Below are positions 31,820 to 41,139 of a stretch of DNA of 64,000 nucleotides, piece after piece. Each line of letters starts with the position of its first letter. Position 1 is the stretch's first letter. Origin of the DNA: Cristatella mucedo (lineage: Eukaryota; Bryozoa; Phylactolaemata; Cristatellidae); assembly GCA_009760855.2 (NCBI GenBank), contig WPIO01000035.1, forward strand, positions 1,894,501 through 1,958,500. The letters run 5' to 3'. The notes below the pieces were generated by a model. The model saw only the letters and a program-made list of their open reading frames with translations, did not search any database and had not been told where the DNA came from. The position numbers and the translations under genes were made by a program.

Positions 31820-34454
31820 CGTGCTGCAGTTCAGATACATATGAAGGATCCAGCCACGTCATGGTTAGTGCGACAGATAAAGACATTTCCTCTATGGCCC
31901 TACCCACATCAAGGGTCACACACTCGACCAAATTTTCTCATATAACTGCACTTTGTCATCACCAGTTATCACCAAATCCTGCTTATCTGACCACATGCAG
32001 ATCTCATTCAATCTACAGTGTGTGCCCACATTCTCCTCTAAAATAACCTGTGAATCGCGAAACCTCAAGACCCTTGACATCGATGCTGTCCGTGCGAGCA
32101 TATCTGCTTCACCTTTGCTGCTCAGTCCTCCCTCCGATCTGTCATCACTGGTAGACTGCTACAACACGACACTAGCTGACACGCTCGACGAGCTTGCACC
32201 TTTGACAAAGCACACTGTGCGCCCCCGCCCAGACGGCCTATGGTTTACCACAGACATTAAACTAGCCAAGTCTACTAAAGGAAAGCTTGAAAAGGCATAC
32301 AAAAGATCCGGACTAACTGTCCATCGACAGGCATATGAAGACTACTGTAGGTCGTACCAATCGATCCTAGCAAAGGCTAAGTCTAGCTTCTATAGAAACA
32401 TTGTTGAATCACAGATGCACAATCCAAAAATGCTGATGTCGACAATAAACCATCTCCTCAACCGTTCCCAGGTTAGCTCCTTACCTGATGATCCTTGTGA
32501 TGATCTAGCCGATCGCTTCTCTCGATTCATTGTGCAGAAGATAGACAAAATCAGGGAATCCATCCCTGCGATGACAACCTTCCCACTAGAATGTTGTTCC
32601 TCGGTTCCTGGCTGCGCCTCAATGTCTGCATTTAAACAGGTCACCAGTGACATAGTCCTAAAGCTCGTATCTCAATCAAAGAAGACAACAAGTCCACTGG
32701 ACCCTATTCCCACTGTCCTGCTCCTACGTTGCATTGATCTGCTGCTGCCATGCATAACCAACATCATTAATATGTCATTAGCCTCAGGTCAGGTCCCAGC
32801 ACCTTTCAAAAAAGCTGTAGTCAGGCCACTTCTCATGAAAGCTGCACTAGACCAAGAGAACTTAAGCAACTACCGCCCAGTCTCCCTTCTACCATTCCTA
32901 TCAAAGACACTGGAACGGGTCGCGGCAGACCAGCTGAACTCGTATATCGAAACCTCACACCTTGCTAGTAAGTTCCAGTCTGGCTTTAGAGCTAATCACT
33001 CCACAGAGTCAGCATTGCTTCGGGTATACAACGACCTACTTAGGAATGCAGACATGGGTAGAGTGTCTCTTCTTGTTTTGCTCGATCTTTCGGCAGCTTT
33101 TGATACCATCGATCACAAAGTACTTCTAGAGCGCCTCTCATCTCGCCTGGGCATCACTGGCACTGCTCTGCAGTGGTTCAGGTCCTATCTCAGTGGGAGA
33201 CTCCAGAGTGTTGACGTGAATGAACAAAGATCATCTGAAGTACCTCTAAAATATGGAGTACCTCAGGGCTCTGTGCGAGGTCCGGTCCTTTTCACCGTTT
33301 ATACTCTCCCTCCCGCTGATGTGATTGCCAAGCACAATCTAGGCTTTCACTTCTATGCGGATGACACTCAGTTGTACCTTTGCTTTGATCCCTCCCAGCC
33401 TTCGAGCACCTCAAATTCTCTCAACTCACTTGCTGCATGCATTGATGACATCCGATCATGGATGGCAGCAAATTTTCTAAAACTAAACGATGATAAAACT
33501 AACTTACTAGTTATGGGCAAACCTAGTGTTATTCAGAAATTGGAAAGGCTGACTTTCAAAATTGGCTCTGCCAGCATATCTCCAGTTGCATCAGCTCGAA
33601 ATCTAGGTGTCATATTCCAAAGCGACCTCTCGTTTGACGACCACATCAGCTCCACAGTCAAATCAGCCTATTTTCAGCTTCATAACATTGCTAAAATTAG
33701 GGCTTGTTTAGACAAGGATACCACGTCCAAGTTGGTCCATGCATTCGTGACATCTCGTCTCGACTTCTGCAACTCACTGCTTACTGGCGTACAAGCATGT
33801 GCGATCAGGCGATTGCAGCTGGTGCAAAACTCTGCAGCTAGGCTTGTTTGTCGTGAGCGTCGCAGTTGCCACATTACTCCACTTCTCGCCGACCTGCACT
33901 GGTTACCAGTCAAGCAACGGATTGACTTCAAGGTTTTGTCGCTCACTTTTAGGTCTCTTCATTCTATGGCTCCAGCCTATCTTTCAGAGATACTACCCCA
34001 TCAGACAAAGCATCGTACCACTCGCTTTTCGGAATCCAACAGTCTAGAAATACCTCGTACAAACCTTAAATCCTTTGGAGACCGTGCATTTAGCTCGTAT
34101 GCTCCCACAGCCTGGAACTCCCTCCCGACCTGCATCAGAACATCCCCTCACCTGACCACATTTAAAAGAAACTTAAAAACATACCTATTTAGGACAGCAT
34201 TTAGTGGGTCCTTGTGATTCGTCCTCGATGTGCTTATGCGTGCTGACACTGTTCATGCTGCCACTAACCACATTTGCATGCTGACCCAGTGCATGTAACC
34301 CCTAACCATGTTATTCATTTTGTTTGTTTTTCAAGCATGATTTTACTTACTATTCTATTGCGTATCACTTTGCAGCAAATGTAAAGCGCCTAGAAAGAGA
34401 TTAAGTTCTCCGAGGGCGCTTTATCAAGTGCAATATTATTATTATTATTATTAT
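31820..34454 (+). mobile_element. Long L2-A LINE copy with ATT tail
   Basis: The copy begins inside the endonuclease region (5'-truncated, with the first part out of frame), continues through the complete RT and C-terminal part, and ends with the 3' UTR, aaatgtaaagcgcctagaaa and a clean ATT repeat. It is the reference for all L2-A pieces in the window and probably the youngest. Confidence 0.95.
31953..34217 (+). CDS. L2-A ORF2 protein, reverse transcriptase (5'-truncated, 754 codons)
   Basis: This frame encodes most of the LINE ORF2 protein, which nicks target DNA and copies the LINE RNA into it. The first 20 residues keep the end of the apurinic-type endonuclease (CLSDHMQISF, with the conserved SDH). 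The RT follows: NYRPVSLL (306-313), the first catalytic Asp in AAFDTIDH (Asp384), PQGS (437-440) and YADD (468-471). The C-terminal segment has SRLDFCNSLLTG, RRLQLVQNSAARLV and LHWLPVKQRIDFK. There is no stop across the RT. The start is set by the frame, not by a natural initiator, because most of the endonuclease is missing. The copy cannot move on its own, but the frame is recent. Confidence 0.9.
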   Translation: MSSPVITKSCLSDHMQISFNLQCVPTFSSKITCESRNLKTLDIDAVRASISASPLLLSPPSDLSSLVDCYNTTLADTLDELAPLTKHTVRPRPDGLWFTTDIKLAKSTKGKLEKAYKRSGLTVHRQAYEDYCRSYQSILAKAKSSFYRNIVESQMHNPKMLMSTINHLLNRSQVSSLPDDPCDDLADRFSRFIVQKIDKIRESIPAMTTFPLECCSSVPGCASMSAFKQVTSDIVLKLVSQSKKTTSPLDPIPTVLLLRCIDLLLPCITNIINMSLASGQVPAPFKKAVVRPLLMKAALDQENLSNYRPVSLLPFLSKTLERVAADQLNSYIETSHLASKFQSGFRANHSTESALLRVYNDLLRNADMGRVSLLVLLDLSAAFDTIDHKVLLERLSSRLGITGTALQWFRSYLSGRLQSVDVNEQRSSEVPLKYGVPQGSVRGPVLFTVYTLPPADVIAKHNLGFHFYADDTQLYLCFDPSQPSSTSNSLNSLAACIDDIRSWMAANFLKLNDDKTNLLVMGKPSVIQKLERLTFKIGSASISPVASARNLGVIFQSDLSFDDHISSTVKSAYFQLHNIAKIRACLDKDTTSKLVHAFVTSRLDFCNSLLTGVQACAIRRLQLVQNSAARLVCRERRSCHITPLLADLHWLPVKQRIDFKVLSLTFRSLHSMAPAYLSEILPHQTKHRTTRFSESNSLEIPRTNLKSFGDRAFSSYAPTAWNSLPTCIRTSPHLTTFKRNLKTYLFRTAFSGSL

Positions 34455-34599
34455 CTTTTGATCAGCCGGAAGACGTCTCAGCTCTTTCAGCGAAACAGGC
34501 GAACGGTCAAAATAAGGAAATTCTTAAACCAGCTTAGCAACTATACTCATCGATAAAAGCTCTTGCCTACTGGCTTTTTGTTAGGTCGGCCAAAAATGG

Positions 34600-34810
34600 C
34601 AATGCAATTTTAACCTAACGTACAACTAAGGATCTAATTGAAATGTTTGAAAGACTTTTCCTTTTCTTAAACATGCACCCGCTGCTATGGCAAAGTGCGT
34701 TGAGAAGAAGTCTGCTTAACTGACGTCTCAACGTTAAGCAGCTGTCAAAGACGACACCGAATCCGAAGAGAGTAGTGATGATCCCACAATATAAATGCCT
34801 ATTAGAAGTC
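34600..34810 (-). mobile_element. L2-B fragment, reverse orientation
   Basis: On the minus strand FGVVFDSCLTLRRQLSRLL corresponds to the NLGVVFDSFLNF segment of the L2-B copy near 4,850-4,930. No 3' end is present. Confidence 0.65.
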
Positions 34811-35625
34811 AAGTTTCTCGTTGGCCAACACGCTTGAGGTGTACTGTGAGCAGCCGTTCCACTATAACGTCGTTTATTTTATTGAAATTTGTTGAAGTCT
34901 AGGATACAGTTCCTGCAACGCAAGTATCCAGCTTATCAGTCGCTGCAGCGAACTTCGACTGTTTAAATAAAAAAGATGCCTCACCTTTGTCTGCATGAAA
35001 GACAGAAATGTTCTATAAAATACTTAAATACAGATTTACATAAGTTCAGTATGAGTGGAAAAAAGCAATAAGCCGACGAATAAAATTTATGATACTGCAC
35101 ATGTGACTGCTTTGGTGAATGAGACCTGACCACCTCTTGAAACGGACTGAGCAGGATATAACAAGTACGATTTGAACCACTACTGCTCGTCTATTGGAGA
35201 GTATTTTATTCAATAGCTTCTACTGCGATAATATTGACAGCGATGATTTATTAGGAATAAGGAATCCCTATGTAATGCCACTGTATGCATAGCCGGAGCT
35301 TTATCACAGAAAGCAATTTGCTTATCTCTACAATCTTAGCACTTTCAGTTTGGATGCAAAAAATTAACTGTTGTTAGGAAGACTATATGCCAAAGGAATT
35401 GGGTAATTCAGACAGGCGGGAGCACATTAAGGGTTTCACGCTCTGTTTTGGAGACAGTAAAAGAATTGGCTAAAAGGCTCTGCAGCTAAGGTAGGGTCTA
35501 CATTCCCTGGTAGCCGTATTTCGAGGAGACGCTGCAGAAATGAGCAGGGTACACTTATCAAAAGCACTAATCCTGTACTTATCCATAATTAAATTAAACT
35601 AGACTTACAGCAGAATCATCTAATG

Positions 35626-35629
<4 letters not shown>
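34811..35629. other. Intergenic stretch, nothing recognised
   Basis: No domain-bearing frame and no named repeat. Confidence 0.45.

Positions 35630-35666
<37 letters not shown>
35630..35666. repeat. (TA)n microsatellite
   Basis: A pure TA run. Confidence 0.95.
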
Positions 35667-35670
<4 letters not shown>

Positions 35671-35767
35671 ATTGCATTTTCCTGGAAGTGGCAAATAAAT
35701 AGATCGGTTGTGTCGGTCGTCAAAAGAGTGACAATGATTGGTCCTAAATGGTGCACTGAATAGTTTA

Positions 35768-36760
35768 TAATAATAATAATGCACTTGATAAAGCGCCCTC
35801 AGAGAACTGAATCTCTCTCTAGTCGCTTCACATTAGCTGAAAAAGGAAATGCAATTGAAATGTGAGTAAAATCATGCTTCATAAACAATCAAAGTGAATG
35901 ACATGGTTAGGGATGCACTTGCACGTGGTCAGCATGCAAATGTGGTTAGTGGCAGCATGCACTGTGGCAGCAGGCATAAGCACATCAGGGGCGAATCATA
36001 GGGACCGACTAAATGCTGTCTAAATTGGTGTGTTTTTAAGTTCTTTTTAAATGTGGTCAAGTCAGGTGATGTTCTGACGCACGTCGGGAGGGAGTTCCAG
36101 TCATTGGAAGGATACGAACTAAATGCACGTTCTCCACAGGATTTGAGGTTCGCAGGAGATATTTGTAGACCGTTGGATTCCGAAAATGAGGGTACGATGC
36201 TTGGACTGATGGGGGAGTAGATCTGAGAGATAGGCTGAAGCGAAAGAAAGAAGTGACCCAAAAGTGTGCGAAAAAACCTTAAGGTCAATTCGTTGCTTGA
36301 CTGGTAGCCAGTGCAGGTCGGCGTAAAGTAAAGTATCGTGGGAACTGCCATGCTCACTGCAAACAAGCCTAGCTGCAGTGTTTTTCACGAGCTGCAATTG
36401 CCAGACCACACATACTGGTAGGCAGTAAGCAGTGAGTCGCAGAAGCCGAGATGGGATGTCACGAATGCGTGGACCAGCTTGAATGGGGTATCCTTATCTA
36501 AGCAAGCCCGAAGTTTAGTAATGTTATGAAGCTGAAAATAGGCAGATTTGACTGTGGAGCTGATATGGTCGTCTAACGAGAGGTCGCTTTGGAATATGAC
36601 ACCTAGACTTCGAGCTCATTCAACTGGAGATATGCTGGCAATGCCAATTTTGAGTGTCAACCTTTCCAATGTCTGAATCACACTGGGTTTTCCTATAAAT
36701 AGTAAGTTAGTTTTATGATCATTTAGTTATAGAAAATTTGCTGTCATCCATGTGCAGATG
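35768..36760 (-). mobile_element. L2-A LINE, reverse orientation, left part of a head-to-head pair
   Basis: On the minus strand it reads from the WMxxNFLxLND segment through the C-terminus (WLPVKQRIDLKV), the 3' UTR and the TAA/ATT tail at 35,768. It carries frameshifts. Its 5' end abuts, without spacer, an L2-A piece on the other strand at 36,761. Confidence 0.9.
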
Positions 36761-37451
36761 TCACTCCACAGAGTGAGCATTGCTTAGGGTATACAACGAC
36801 CTACTTAGGAATGCAGACATGGGAAGAGTAACTCTGCTTGTTTTGCTCGATCTTTCGGCCGCTTTTGATACCATCGATCACAAACTTTTTCTAAAGCGCT
36901 TCTCATCTTGCCTGGGCATCACTGGCACTGCTCAGCAGTTGTTCACCTTCTATCTCAGTGGGAGACTCCAGAGTATTGACGTAAACGGACAAAGATCATC
37001 TGAGGTACCTCTGAAATACGTCCTACCTCAGGGCTCTGTGCTAAGTCCGGTTCTTTTATCGGTTTATACTCTCCCTCTTGCTGATGTGATTCCCAAGCAC
37101 AACGTAGGTTTTCACTCGTATGCGGATGACACTCAGTTGTACCTTTGCTTCGATTAGTCCCAGCCTTCGAGCCCCTGAAATTCTCTCAACTCACTTGTTG
37201 CATGTATTGAAGATATCCACACATGGATGGCAGCAAGTTTTCTAAACTTAAATGAAGATAGAACTAACTTAATATTTACGGGTAAAACTTGTGTGATTCA
37301 AAAATTGGAAAGGTGAAACTCAAAATTGGCTCTATCAGCATATCTCGAGTCAAATCAGCTCGAAATCTAGGTATCATATTCTAAAGTGACCTCTCGTTAG
37401 ATGACCATATCAGCTCCACAGTCAAATCTGCCTTATTTTAGCTTCATAACA
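36761..37451 (+). mobile_element. L2-A RT fragment, right part of a head-to-head pair
   Basis: It reads from STESALLRVYNDLLRNADMG through AAFDTIDH, VLPQGSVLSP and SYADDTQLY to the VKSALF segment. It is cut at both ends, with no 3' UTR. A TAG follows CFD, and later frameshifts inactivate it. Confidence 0.9.
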
Positions 37452-37477
37452 TATTTATCGATCAATATTAATTTCAG

Positions 37478-37622
37478 GGTTGCTTTTAATGAAACATCAA
37501 ATTTGGAAGTCACACTGTTACCTCCATTTTGGCTAAAAGCTGATATTAACGGTTATTTTGGAATTCTTCTAGCTTTAAAATACAGAGGTACCTATTTGTG
37601 TAGATCATTAAAAGCAAAATAG
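37478..37622 (+). other. Weak candidate exon or relic with an Ig-like end
   Basis: An acceptor-like atttcag is followed by an open frame of about 48 codons ending RGTYLCRSLKAK and TAG. The GTYLC pattern recalls the F strand of Ig domains. The open frame is phase 2, unlike the phase-1 receptor exons, and a paired B-strand cysteine is missing. It is most likely a relic or chance. Confidence 0.2.
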
Positions 37623-37629
37623 AGGGTTA

Positions 37630-38984
37630 ATTTATCGTTATGATGGTATCGGTGTTTCAGCACTTTACGATTGTATGTAACATCTGCGTTGAATTAATTG
37701 TATCGTGTGAAAAGAACTACTAAGGCTCAACTGCTAGGATAGGTGTCAAATACGTTCGATCGCAATAAGCCACACGGCGCATGCAGCAGCATCACGTTTT
37801 CTGTCAAGAGAAATTAAATTTTAAAACTTCATGACCTCAGACAAATGTGCATTTGAAGAAGATTAATTAATTTTTTGCTATGCCATTTCGCAGGCTTTCG
37901 CTCTCCACACTTCGGTATTTTTCGTTGTCTCCTGTAATTGCGACGACCTCATCCTGCTCTTCTAGATCTCAATATCGGACAGGTTTAGTTGGCATCTTTC
38001 AAAACTTCCATTGTGAGCACAACTGTCAGTGGTTGTCAACATGTGAGTCTCGACCATGTAGGTGTTGATCGACAAATCCACATGACTCGCCTAAAAACCA
38101 TGGAAAACACTTGTTTCGGTATTTTGGTGCATGACAATTTTATGGTCGGAGCTTACCAGAATAAGAAAACCTATATTAAAAGGGTCTCGGCATTAGGCAA
38201 GTTGAGAGCGACTGTATTAAACGGTGCGACTTGCTGTAGATAAACTAAAATTGACTCTTCTCTAGTTTTATTGACCGCCCATATATTGCAATGTATAAGA
38301 CACGATGCTAATCAATATGAAGGAACTAAGAATTAAGTATGGCAATCAGTGGATCTTGCTATCGTGCTCTGTCAGCAGACACTCGTGCATACTTTCTAAA
38401 GCAAATTTGAGATTGTCCGTAATTATTGTCATGTTCTTGCTGGTTTTTGTAAATAACAATGCTATCTTAGCAGAACTACGGAGATGTTGTTCTTCCCATC
38501 AAGTATTCGCAAAAACGATCCAAACGAGAAGAAGGTACGTGAGAACGGATAAATATAAAGATCAACTAAGGCATGTAATCTGTGTCAAACTGCATAGACT
38601 CGGCATAAACATCGAAAAAGCTCAAACCTACAAACTGGGTAAGACTGAATGGAAGCCCATGCGGTTCTTGATGTCTAAGCTTAGCTAATTCAAAGCGGTC
38701 AGCAGTTTGGAAAACATACATAAAGTAAGTAAGTAAGACTCCTCGTTATGACCAAATTTGTGGTTAGGAATCAATAATAATAGTGGTGCTTGCCAACAAG
38801 CTAGGCCTATTGCTAGGCGAGCTTGCTTACAGGCCCGTATTTTAAATCGTAATCGATCCTTGTGTAAAGAGTATGATCTAGAGCCGGAATAAGAGATCAG
38901 TCAGCAGCTGGATAGTAATGAGCTCATTCAAAAGCCTCTCTTGACCAAACCACCATAGGTCTAATAAATTAATTTAATCCATGG
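37630..38984. other. Stretch with unassigned open frames
   Basis: The longest frame, 38,305-38,688 (127 codons), is Lys/Arg-rich with one hydrophobic segment (LSVIIVMFLLVFV) and no recognisable domain. Frames at 37,880-38,243 overlap one another and show no domain. None has clear splice sites. Confidence 0.3.
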
Positions 38985-39590
38985 ATGTTCAAGCAGAAGT
39001 GAAATCCCAAGAGACAAACCAAAATTGACTCCGAGAATTCGAGACAGAATTTCCTAAATGCATGGATACAGTTAGATGTGCTATTGATGTCTAAACGAAA
39101 TTTAATTTTAGCATTGTTAGTGGCTGAAAGTACGAAAACTTGACCTGGAGCTGATGTGGTGGTCCAATGAGAGGTCAATTCTGAACGTCAGGCCCAGACT
39201 TCCTGCAGATTCAACAGGACGTATGCTGGTAGAGTCGGGTTAGAGTTAGATTTGTGAAAGTTAAACTTTACGATTTCTGAATAAACTTGGTCTGCCCATG
39301 GCTAGAAATTTAATTTACCAACTGAAAAGTTGGGAAACTTTCCTTCCATCCATGTAGAGATGTTGTCGGTATTTGCAGCTACAACTTTAAGAAAGTCAGC
39401 TTTAATCCATGTGGAGATGTTGTAAGTATTGGCATCAATGGAGCAAATTGAGTTCAAGATGCTGGTATTCTTGGGCGGATCGAAACAAAAGTATGACAAA
39501 GTTTCTTCTGAAGACAAGATTGTGCTCTGCAATGACATTGGTGAGAGAGATATTAAACCGGAAATAGAACTGGAGCAAGCAGAGATCTCT
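38985..39590 (-). mobile_element. Old L2-A fragment, reverse orientation
   Basis: Minus-strand pieces match CFDPSQPSSTSNSLNSLAAC (as CFDPPKNTSILNSICSIDA), ADVIAKHNLGF and the AKIRACLDKD region. The segment encoding the STWIKADFLK stretch is present twice in tandem, an internal duplication of this copy. Confidence 0.75.
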
Positions 39591-39744
39591 AAGTAACCCC
39601 ACATTTAGGAAATTCCTCGGATGATTTTCGTATGTTGCCGTTAATATACAATGGTGTCCCTCCGACAGATGACCCGAACGACGGTAACTCAGAGACAGTG
39701 ATTCCCGGGCGAGATAAGAGGCACACAAACAAGAATTAGCAATC

Positions 39745-39945
39745 GATAATACCAAAAGCCGTGATGGCACACTAGGTAAGGTGGTTGCTTTCACGACCTC
39801 GGTCTCGATATCGTCGGTTCGATTCCTGTTGTGGGCAATTCTTTATCGCTACTGCAAGCGGTGATGATAGCCGTAAAGGCTCTTCGGTCGCAATACAAAA
39901 AGGAGCTGTTTAATCAGCTAGGATTTATTTATATATTTAAAAGCC
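39745..39945 (+). mobile_element. tRNA-headed SINE (family 2)
   Basis: The head has tggcacactaggtaaggtgg and the B box ggttcgattcc. The body has gcggtgatgatagccgtaaa and ggctcttcggtcgcaat, ending near gctgtttaatcagctaggat. It matches 45,738-45,909 (reverse strand) nearly throughout. The body is not L2-like, so a different LINE partner is likely. Confidence 0.85.
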
Positions 39946-40089
39946 GTTGACAGATTGAGCAAATTAAGGGGAGTTATTTAACCTAAGTCTGCACTCCTTA
40001 GTAGGTCCGTACATATCCAAGGCGATGCAAGTTCTCTGGAGCTATTAGCTCTAAATGTGAAATTGACTTTTTGGCAAGGTTGAAACATG

Positions 40090-40332
40090 TAATAATAATA
40101 ATAATAATAATAATAATATTGCACTTGATAAAGCGCCATCAGAGTACTTAATCTTCTTATAGGCGCTTTACAGCGGCTGCAAAGGAAAATGCAATTGAAT
40201 GGTAATTTTATGCTTGATAAGCAAGCAACATGTATAACATGGTTAGGGGTGACATGCACAAGGTCAGCATGCAAATGCGATTAGTGGTAGCATGCACAGT
40301 ATCAGCATGCATAAGCACACGAAGGACGGATC
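40090..40332 (-). mobile_element. L2-A 3' end, reverse orientation
   Basis: A long TAA run (tail) is followed by aagcgccatcagagtactta and the rest of the L2-A 3' UTR in reverse complement. Only the 3' UTR is present. Confidence 0.9.
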
Positions 40333-40979
40333 CCATTTAACATATGATTTTAACAGGTTTGCCTCGACTCGTTTTATTGCCTTTGTATATAAGGTCATAG
40401 CGAGACTAGGTGGAACTCACACAAGTTCTCTTGGTGTAGTTTTGCTTACTTGAGTAGTAGCCTGACTACTGCATTTTTTTAAGATCGTGGGACAAGAAAT
40501 TAACCTAATGATAGGCTTGAGACGGCATGTATTGCGAAGGAACATTACTGTATAGTCTGAGTCGACCCTGCAAAAGCTCTCTTTGACTGCCGATGCAGCA
40601 GCAAGCTTGCAGATAGAGGAGGGGCAGATGACTCGTCATTCCTGCCCAAATCCATACATGGGTGGCTTCTGTGGGTACTTTGATCTGCAACAAACTAGCT
40701 CCAACTGTTGGGCTGATTTGGAACGAACTGTAGCCAGACAGTAGGAAAAACATAAAATGCATGCAATAGCTGCAGGAGCAGTACAATGGGAGGGGATGGT
40801 GTTGTGTGTGCATGTTGCTTCTCAGCCACAGGTGTGTTCACTGCTCTCCACAGGTGGTTGTATGGCTGTCTCGGTGCGGCCTTTGATGTGGGCTGGCATT
40901 TGGGCTGTTGGCTCAGTGCGGCCTTTAATCTGGGCATGTGGCCTACCAAGGTGGCTCACCACGGATGCACTCCATAATC
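40333..40979. other. GC-richer segment upstream of the gypsy LTR, unassigned
   Basis: Composition changes sharply from the AT-rich surroundings. A short internal repeat is visible: ggtgcggcctttgatgtggg against agtgcggcctttaatctggg. It may belong to a non-coding retroelement or to the flank of the LTR element. Open frames on both strands are uninformative. Confidence 0.35.
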
Positions 40980-41127
40980 TGTGGTGAGTCAGCTCGTAGC
41001 TTGTATATGTACCTGTGGGGGAATAAAGATTGAGTCTTGTTCACTGCTCATGTTCTCCCCCTCGTGTCTTCGTGTCTCCGTGAGACTCCTGTAGTGCTGC
41101 AACAGCCTGAGACACAGTAACACAACA
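40980..41127 (+). mobile_element. Candidate 5' LTR of the Ty3/gypsy element
   Basis: It begins tgtggtgagtcag and ends gtaacacaaca, and contains an aataaag polyadenylation-type signal (about 41,022). Its last 60-70 bases (gtgtctccgtgagactcc to agtaacacaaca) recur at the far end of the element (45,672-45,920). A candidate primer-binding site, ttggtagctc, follows directly. The left border is less sure than the right. Confidence 0.6.
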
Positions 41128-41139
41128 TTGGTAGCTCAA

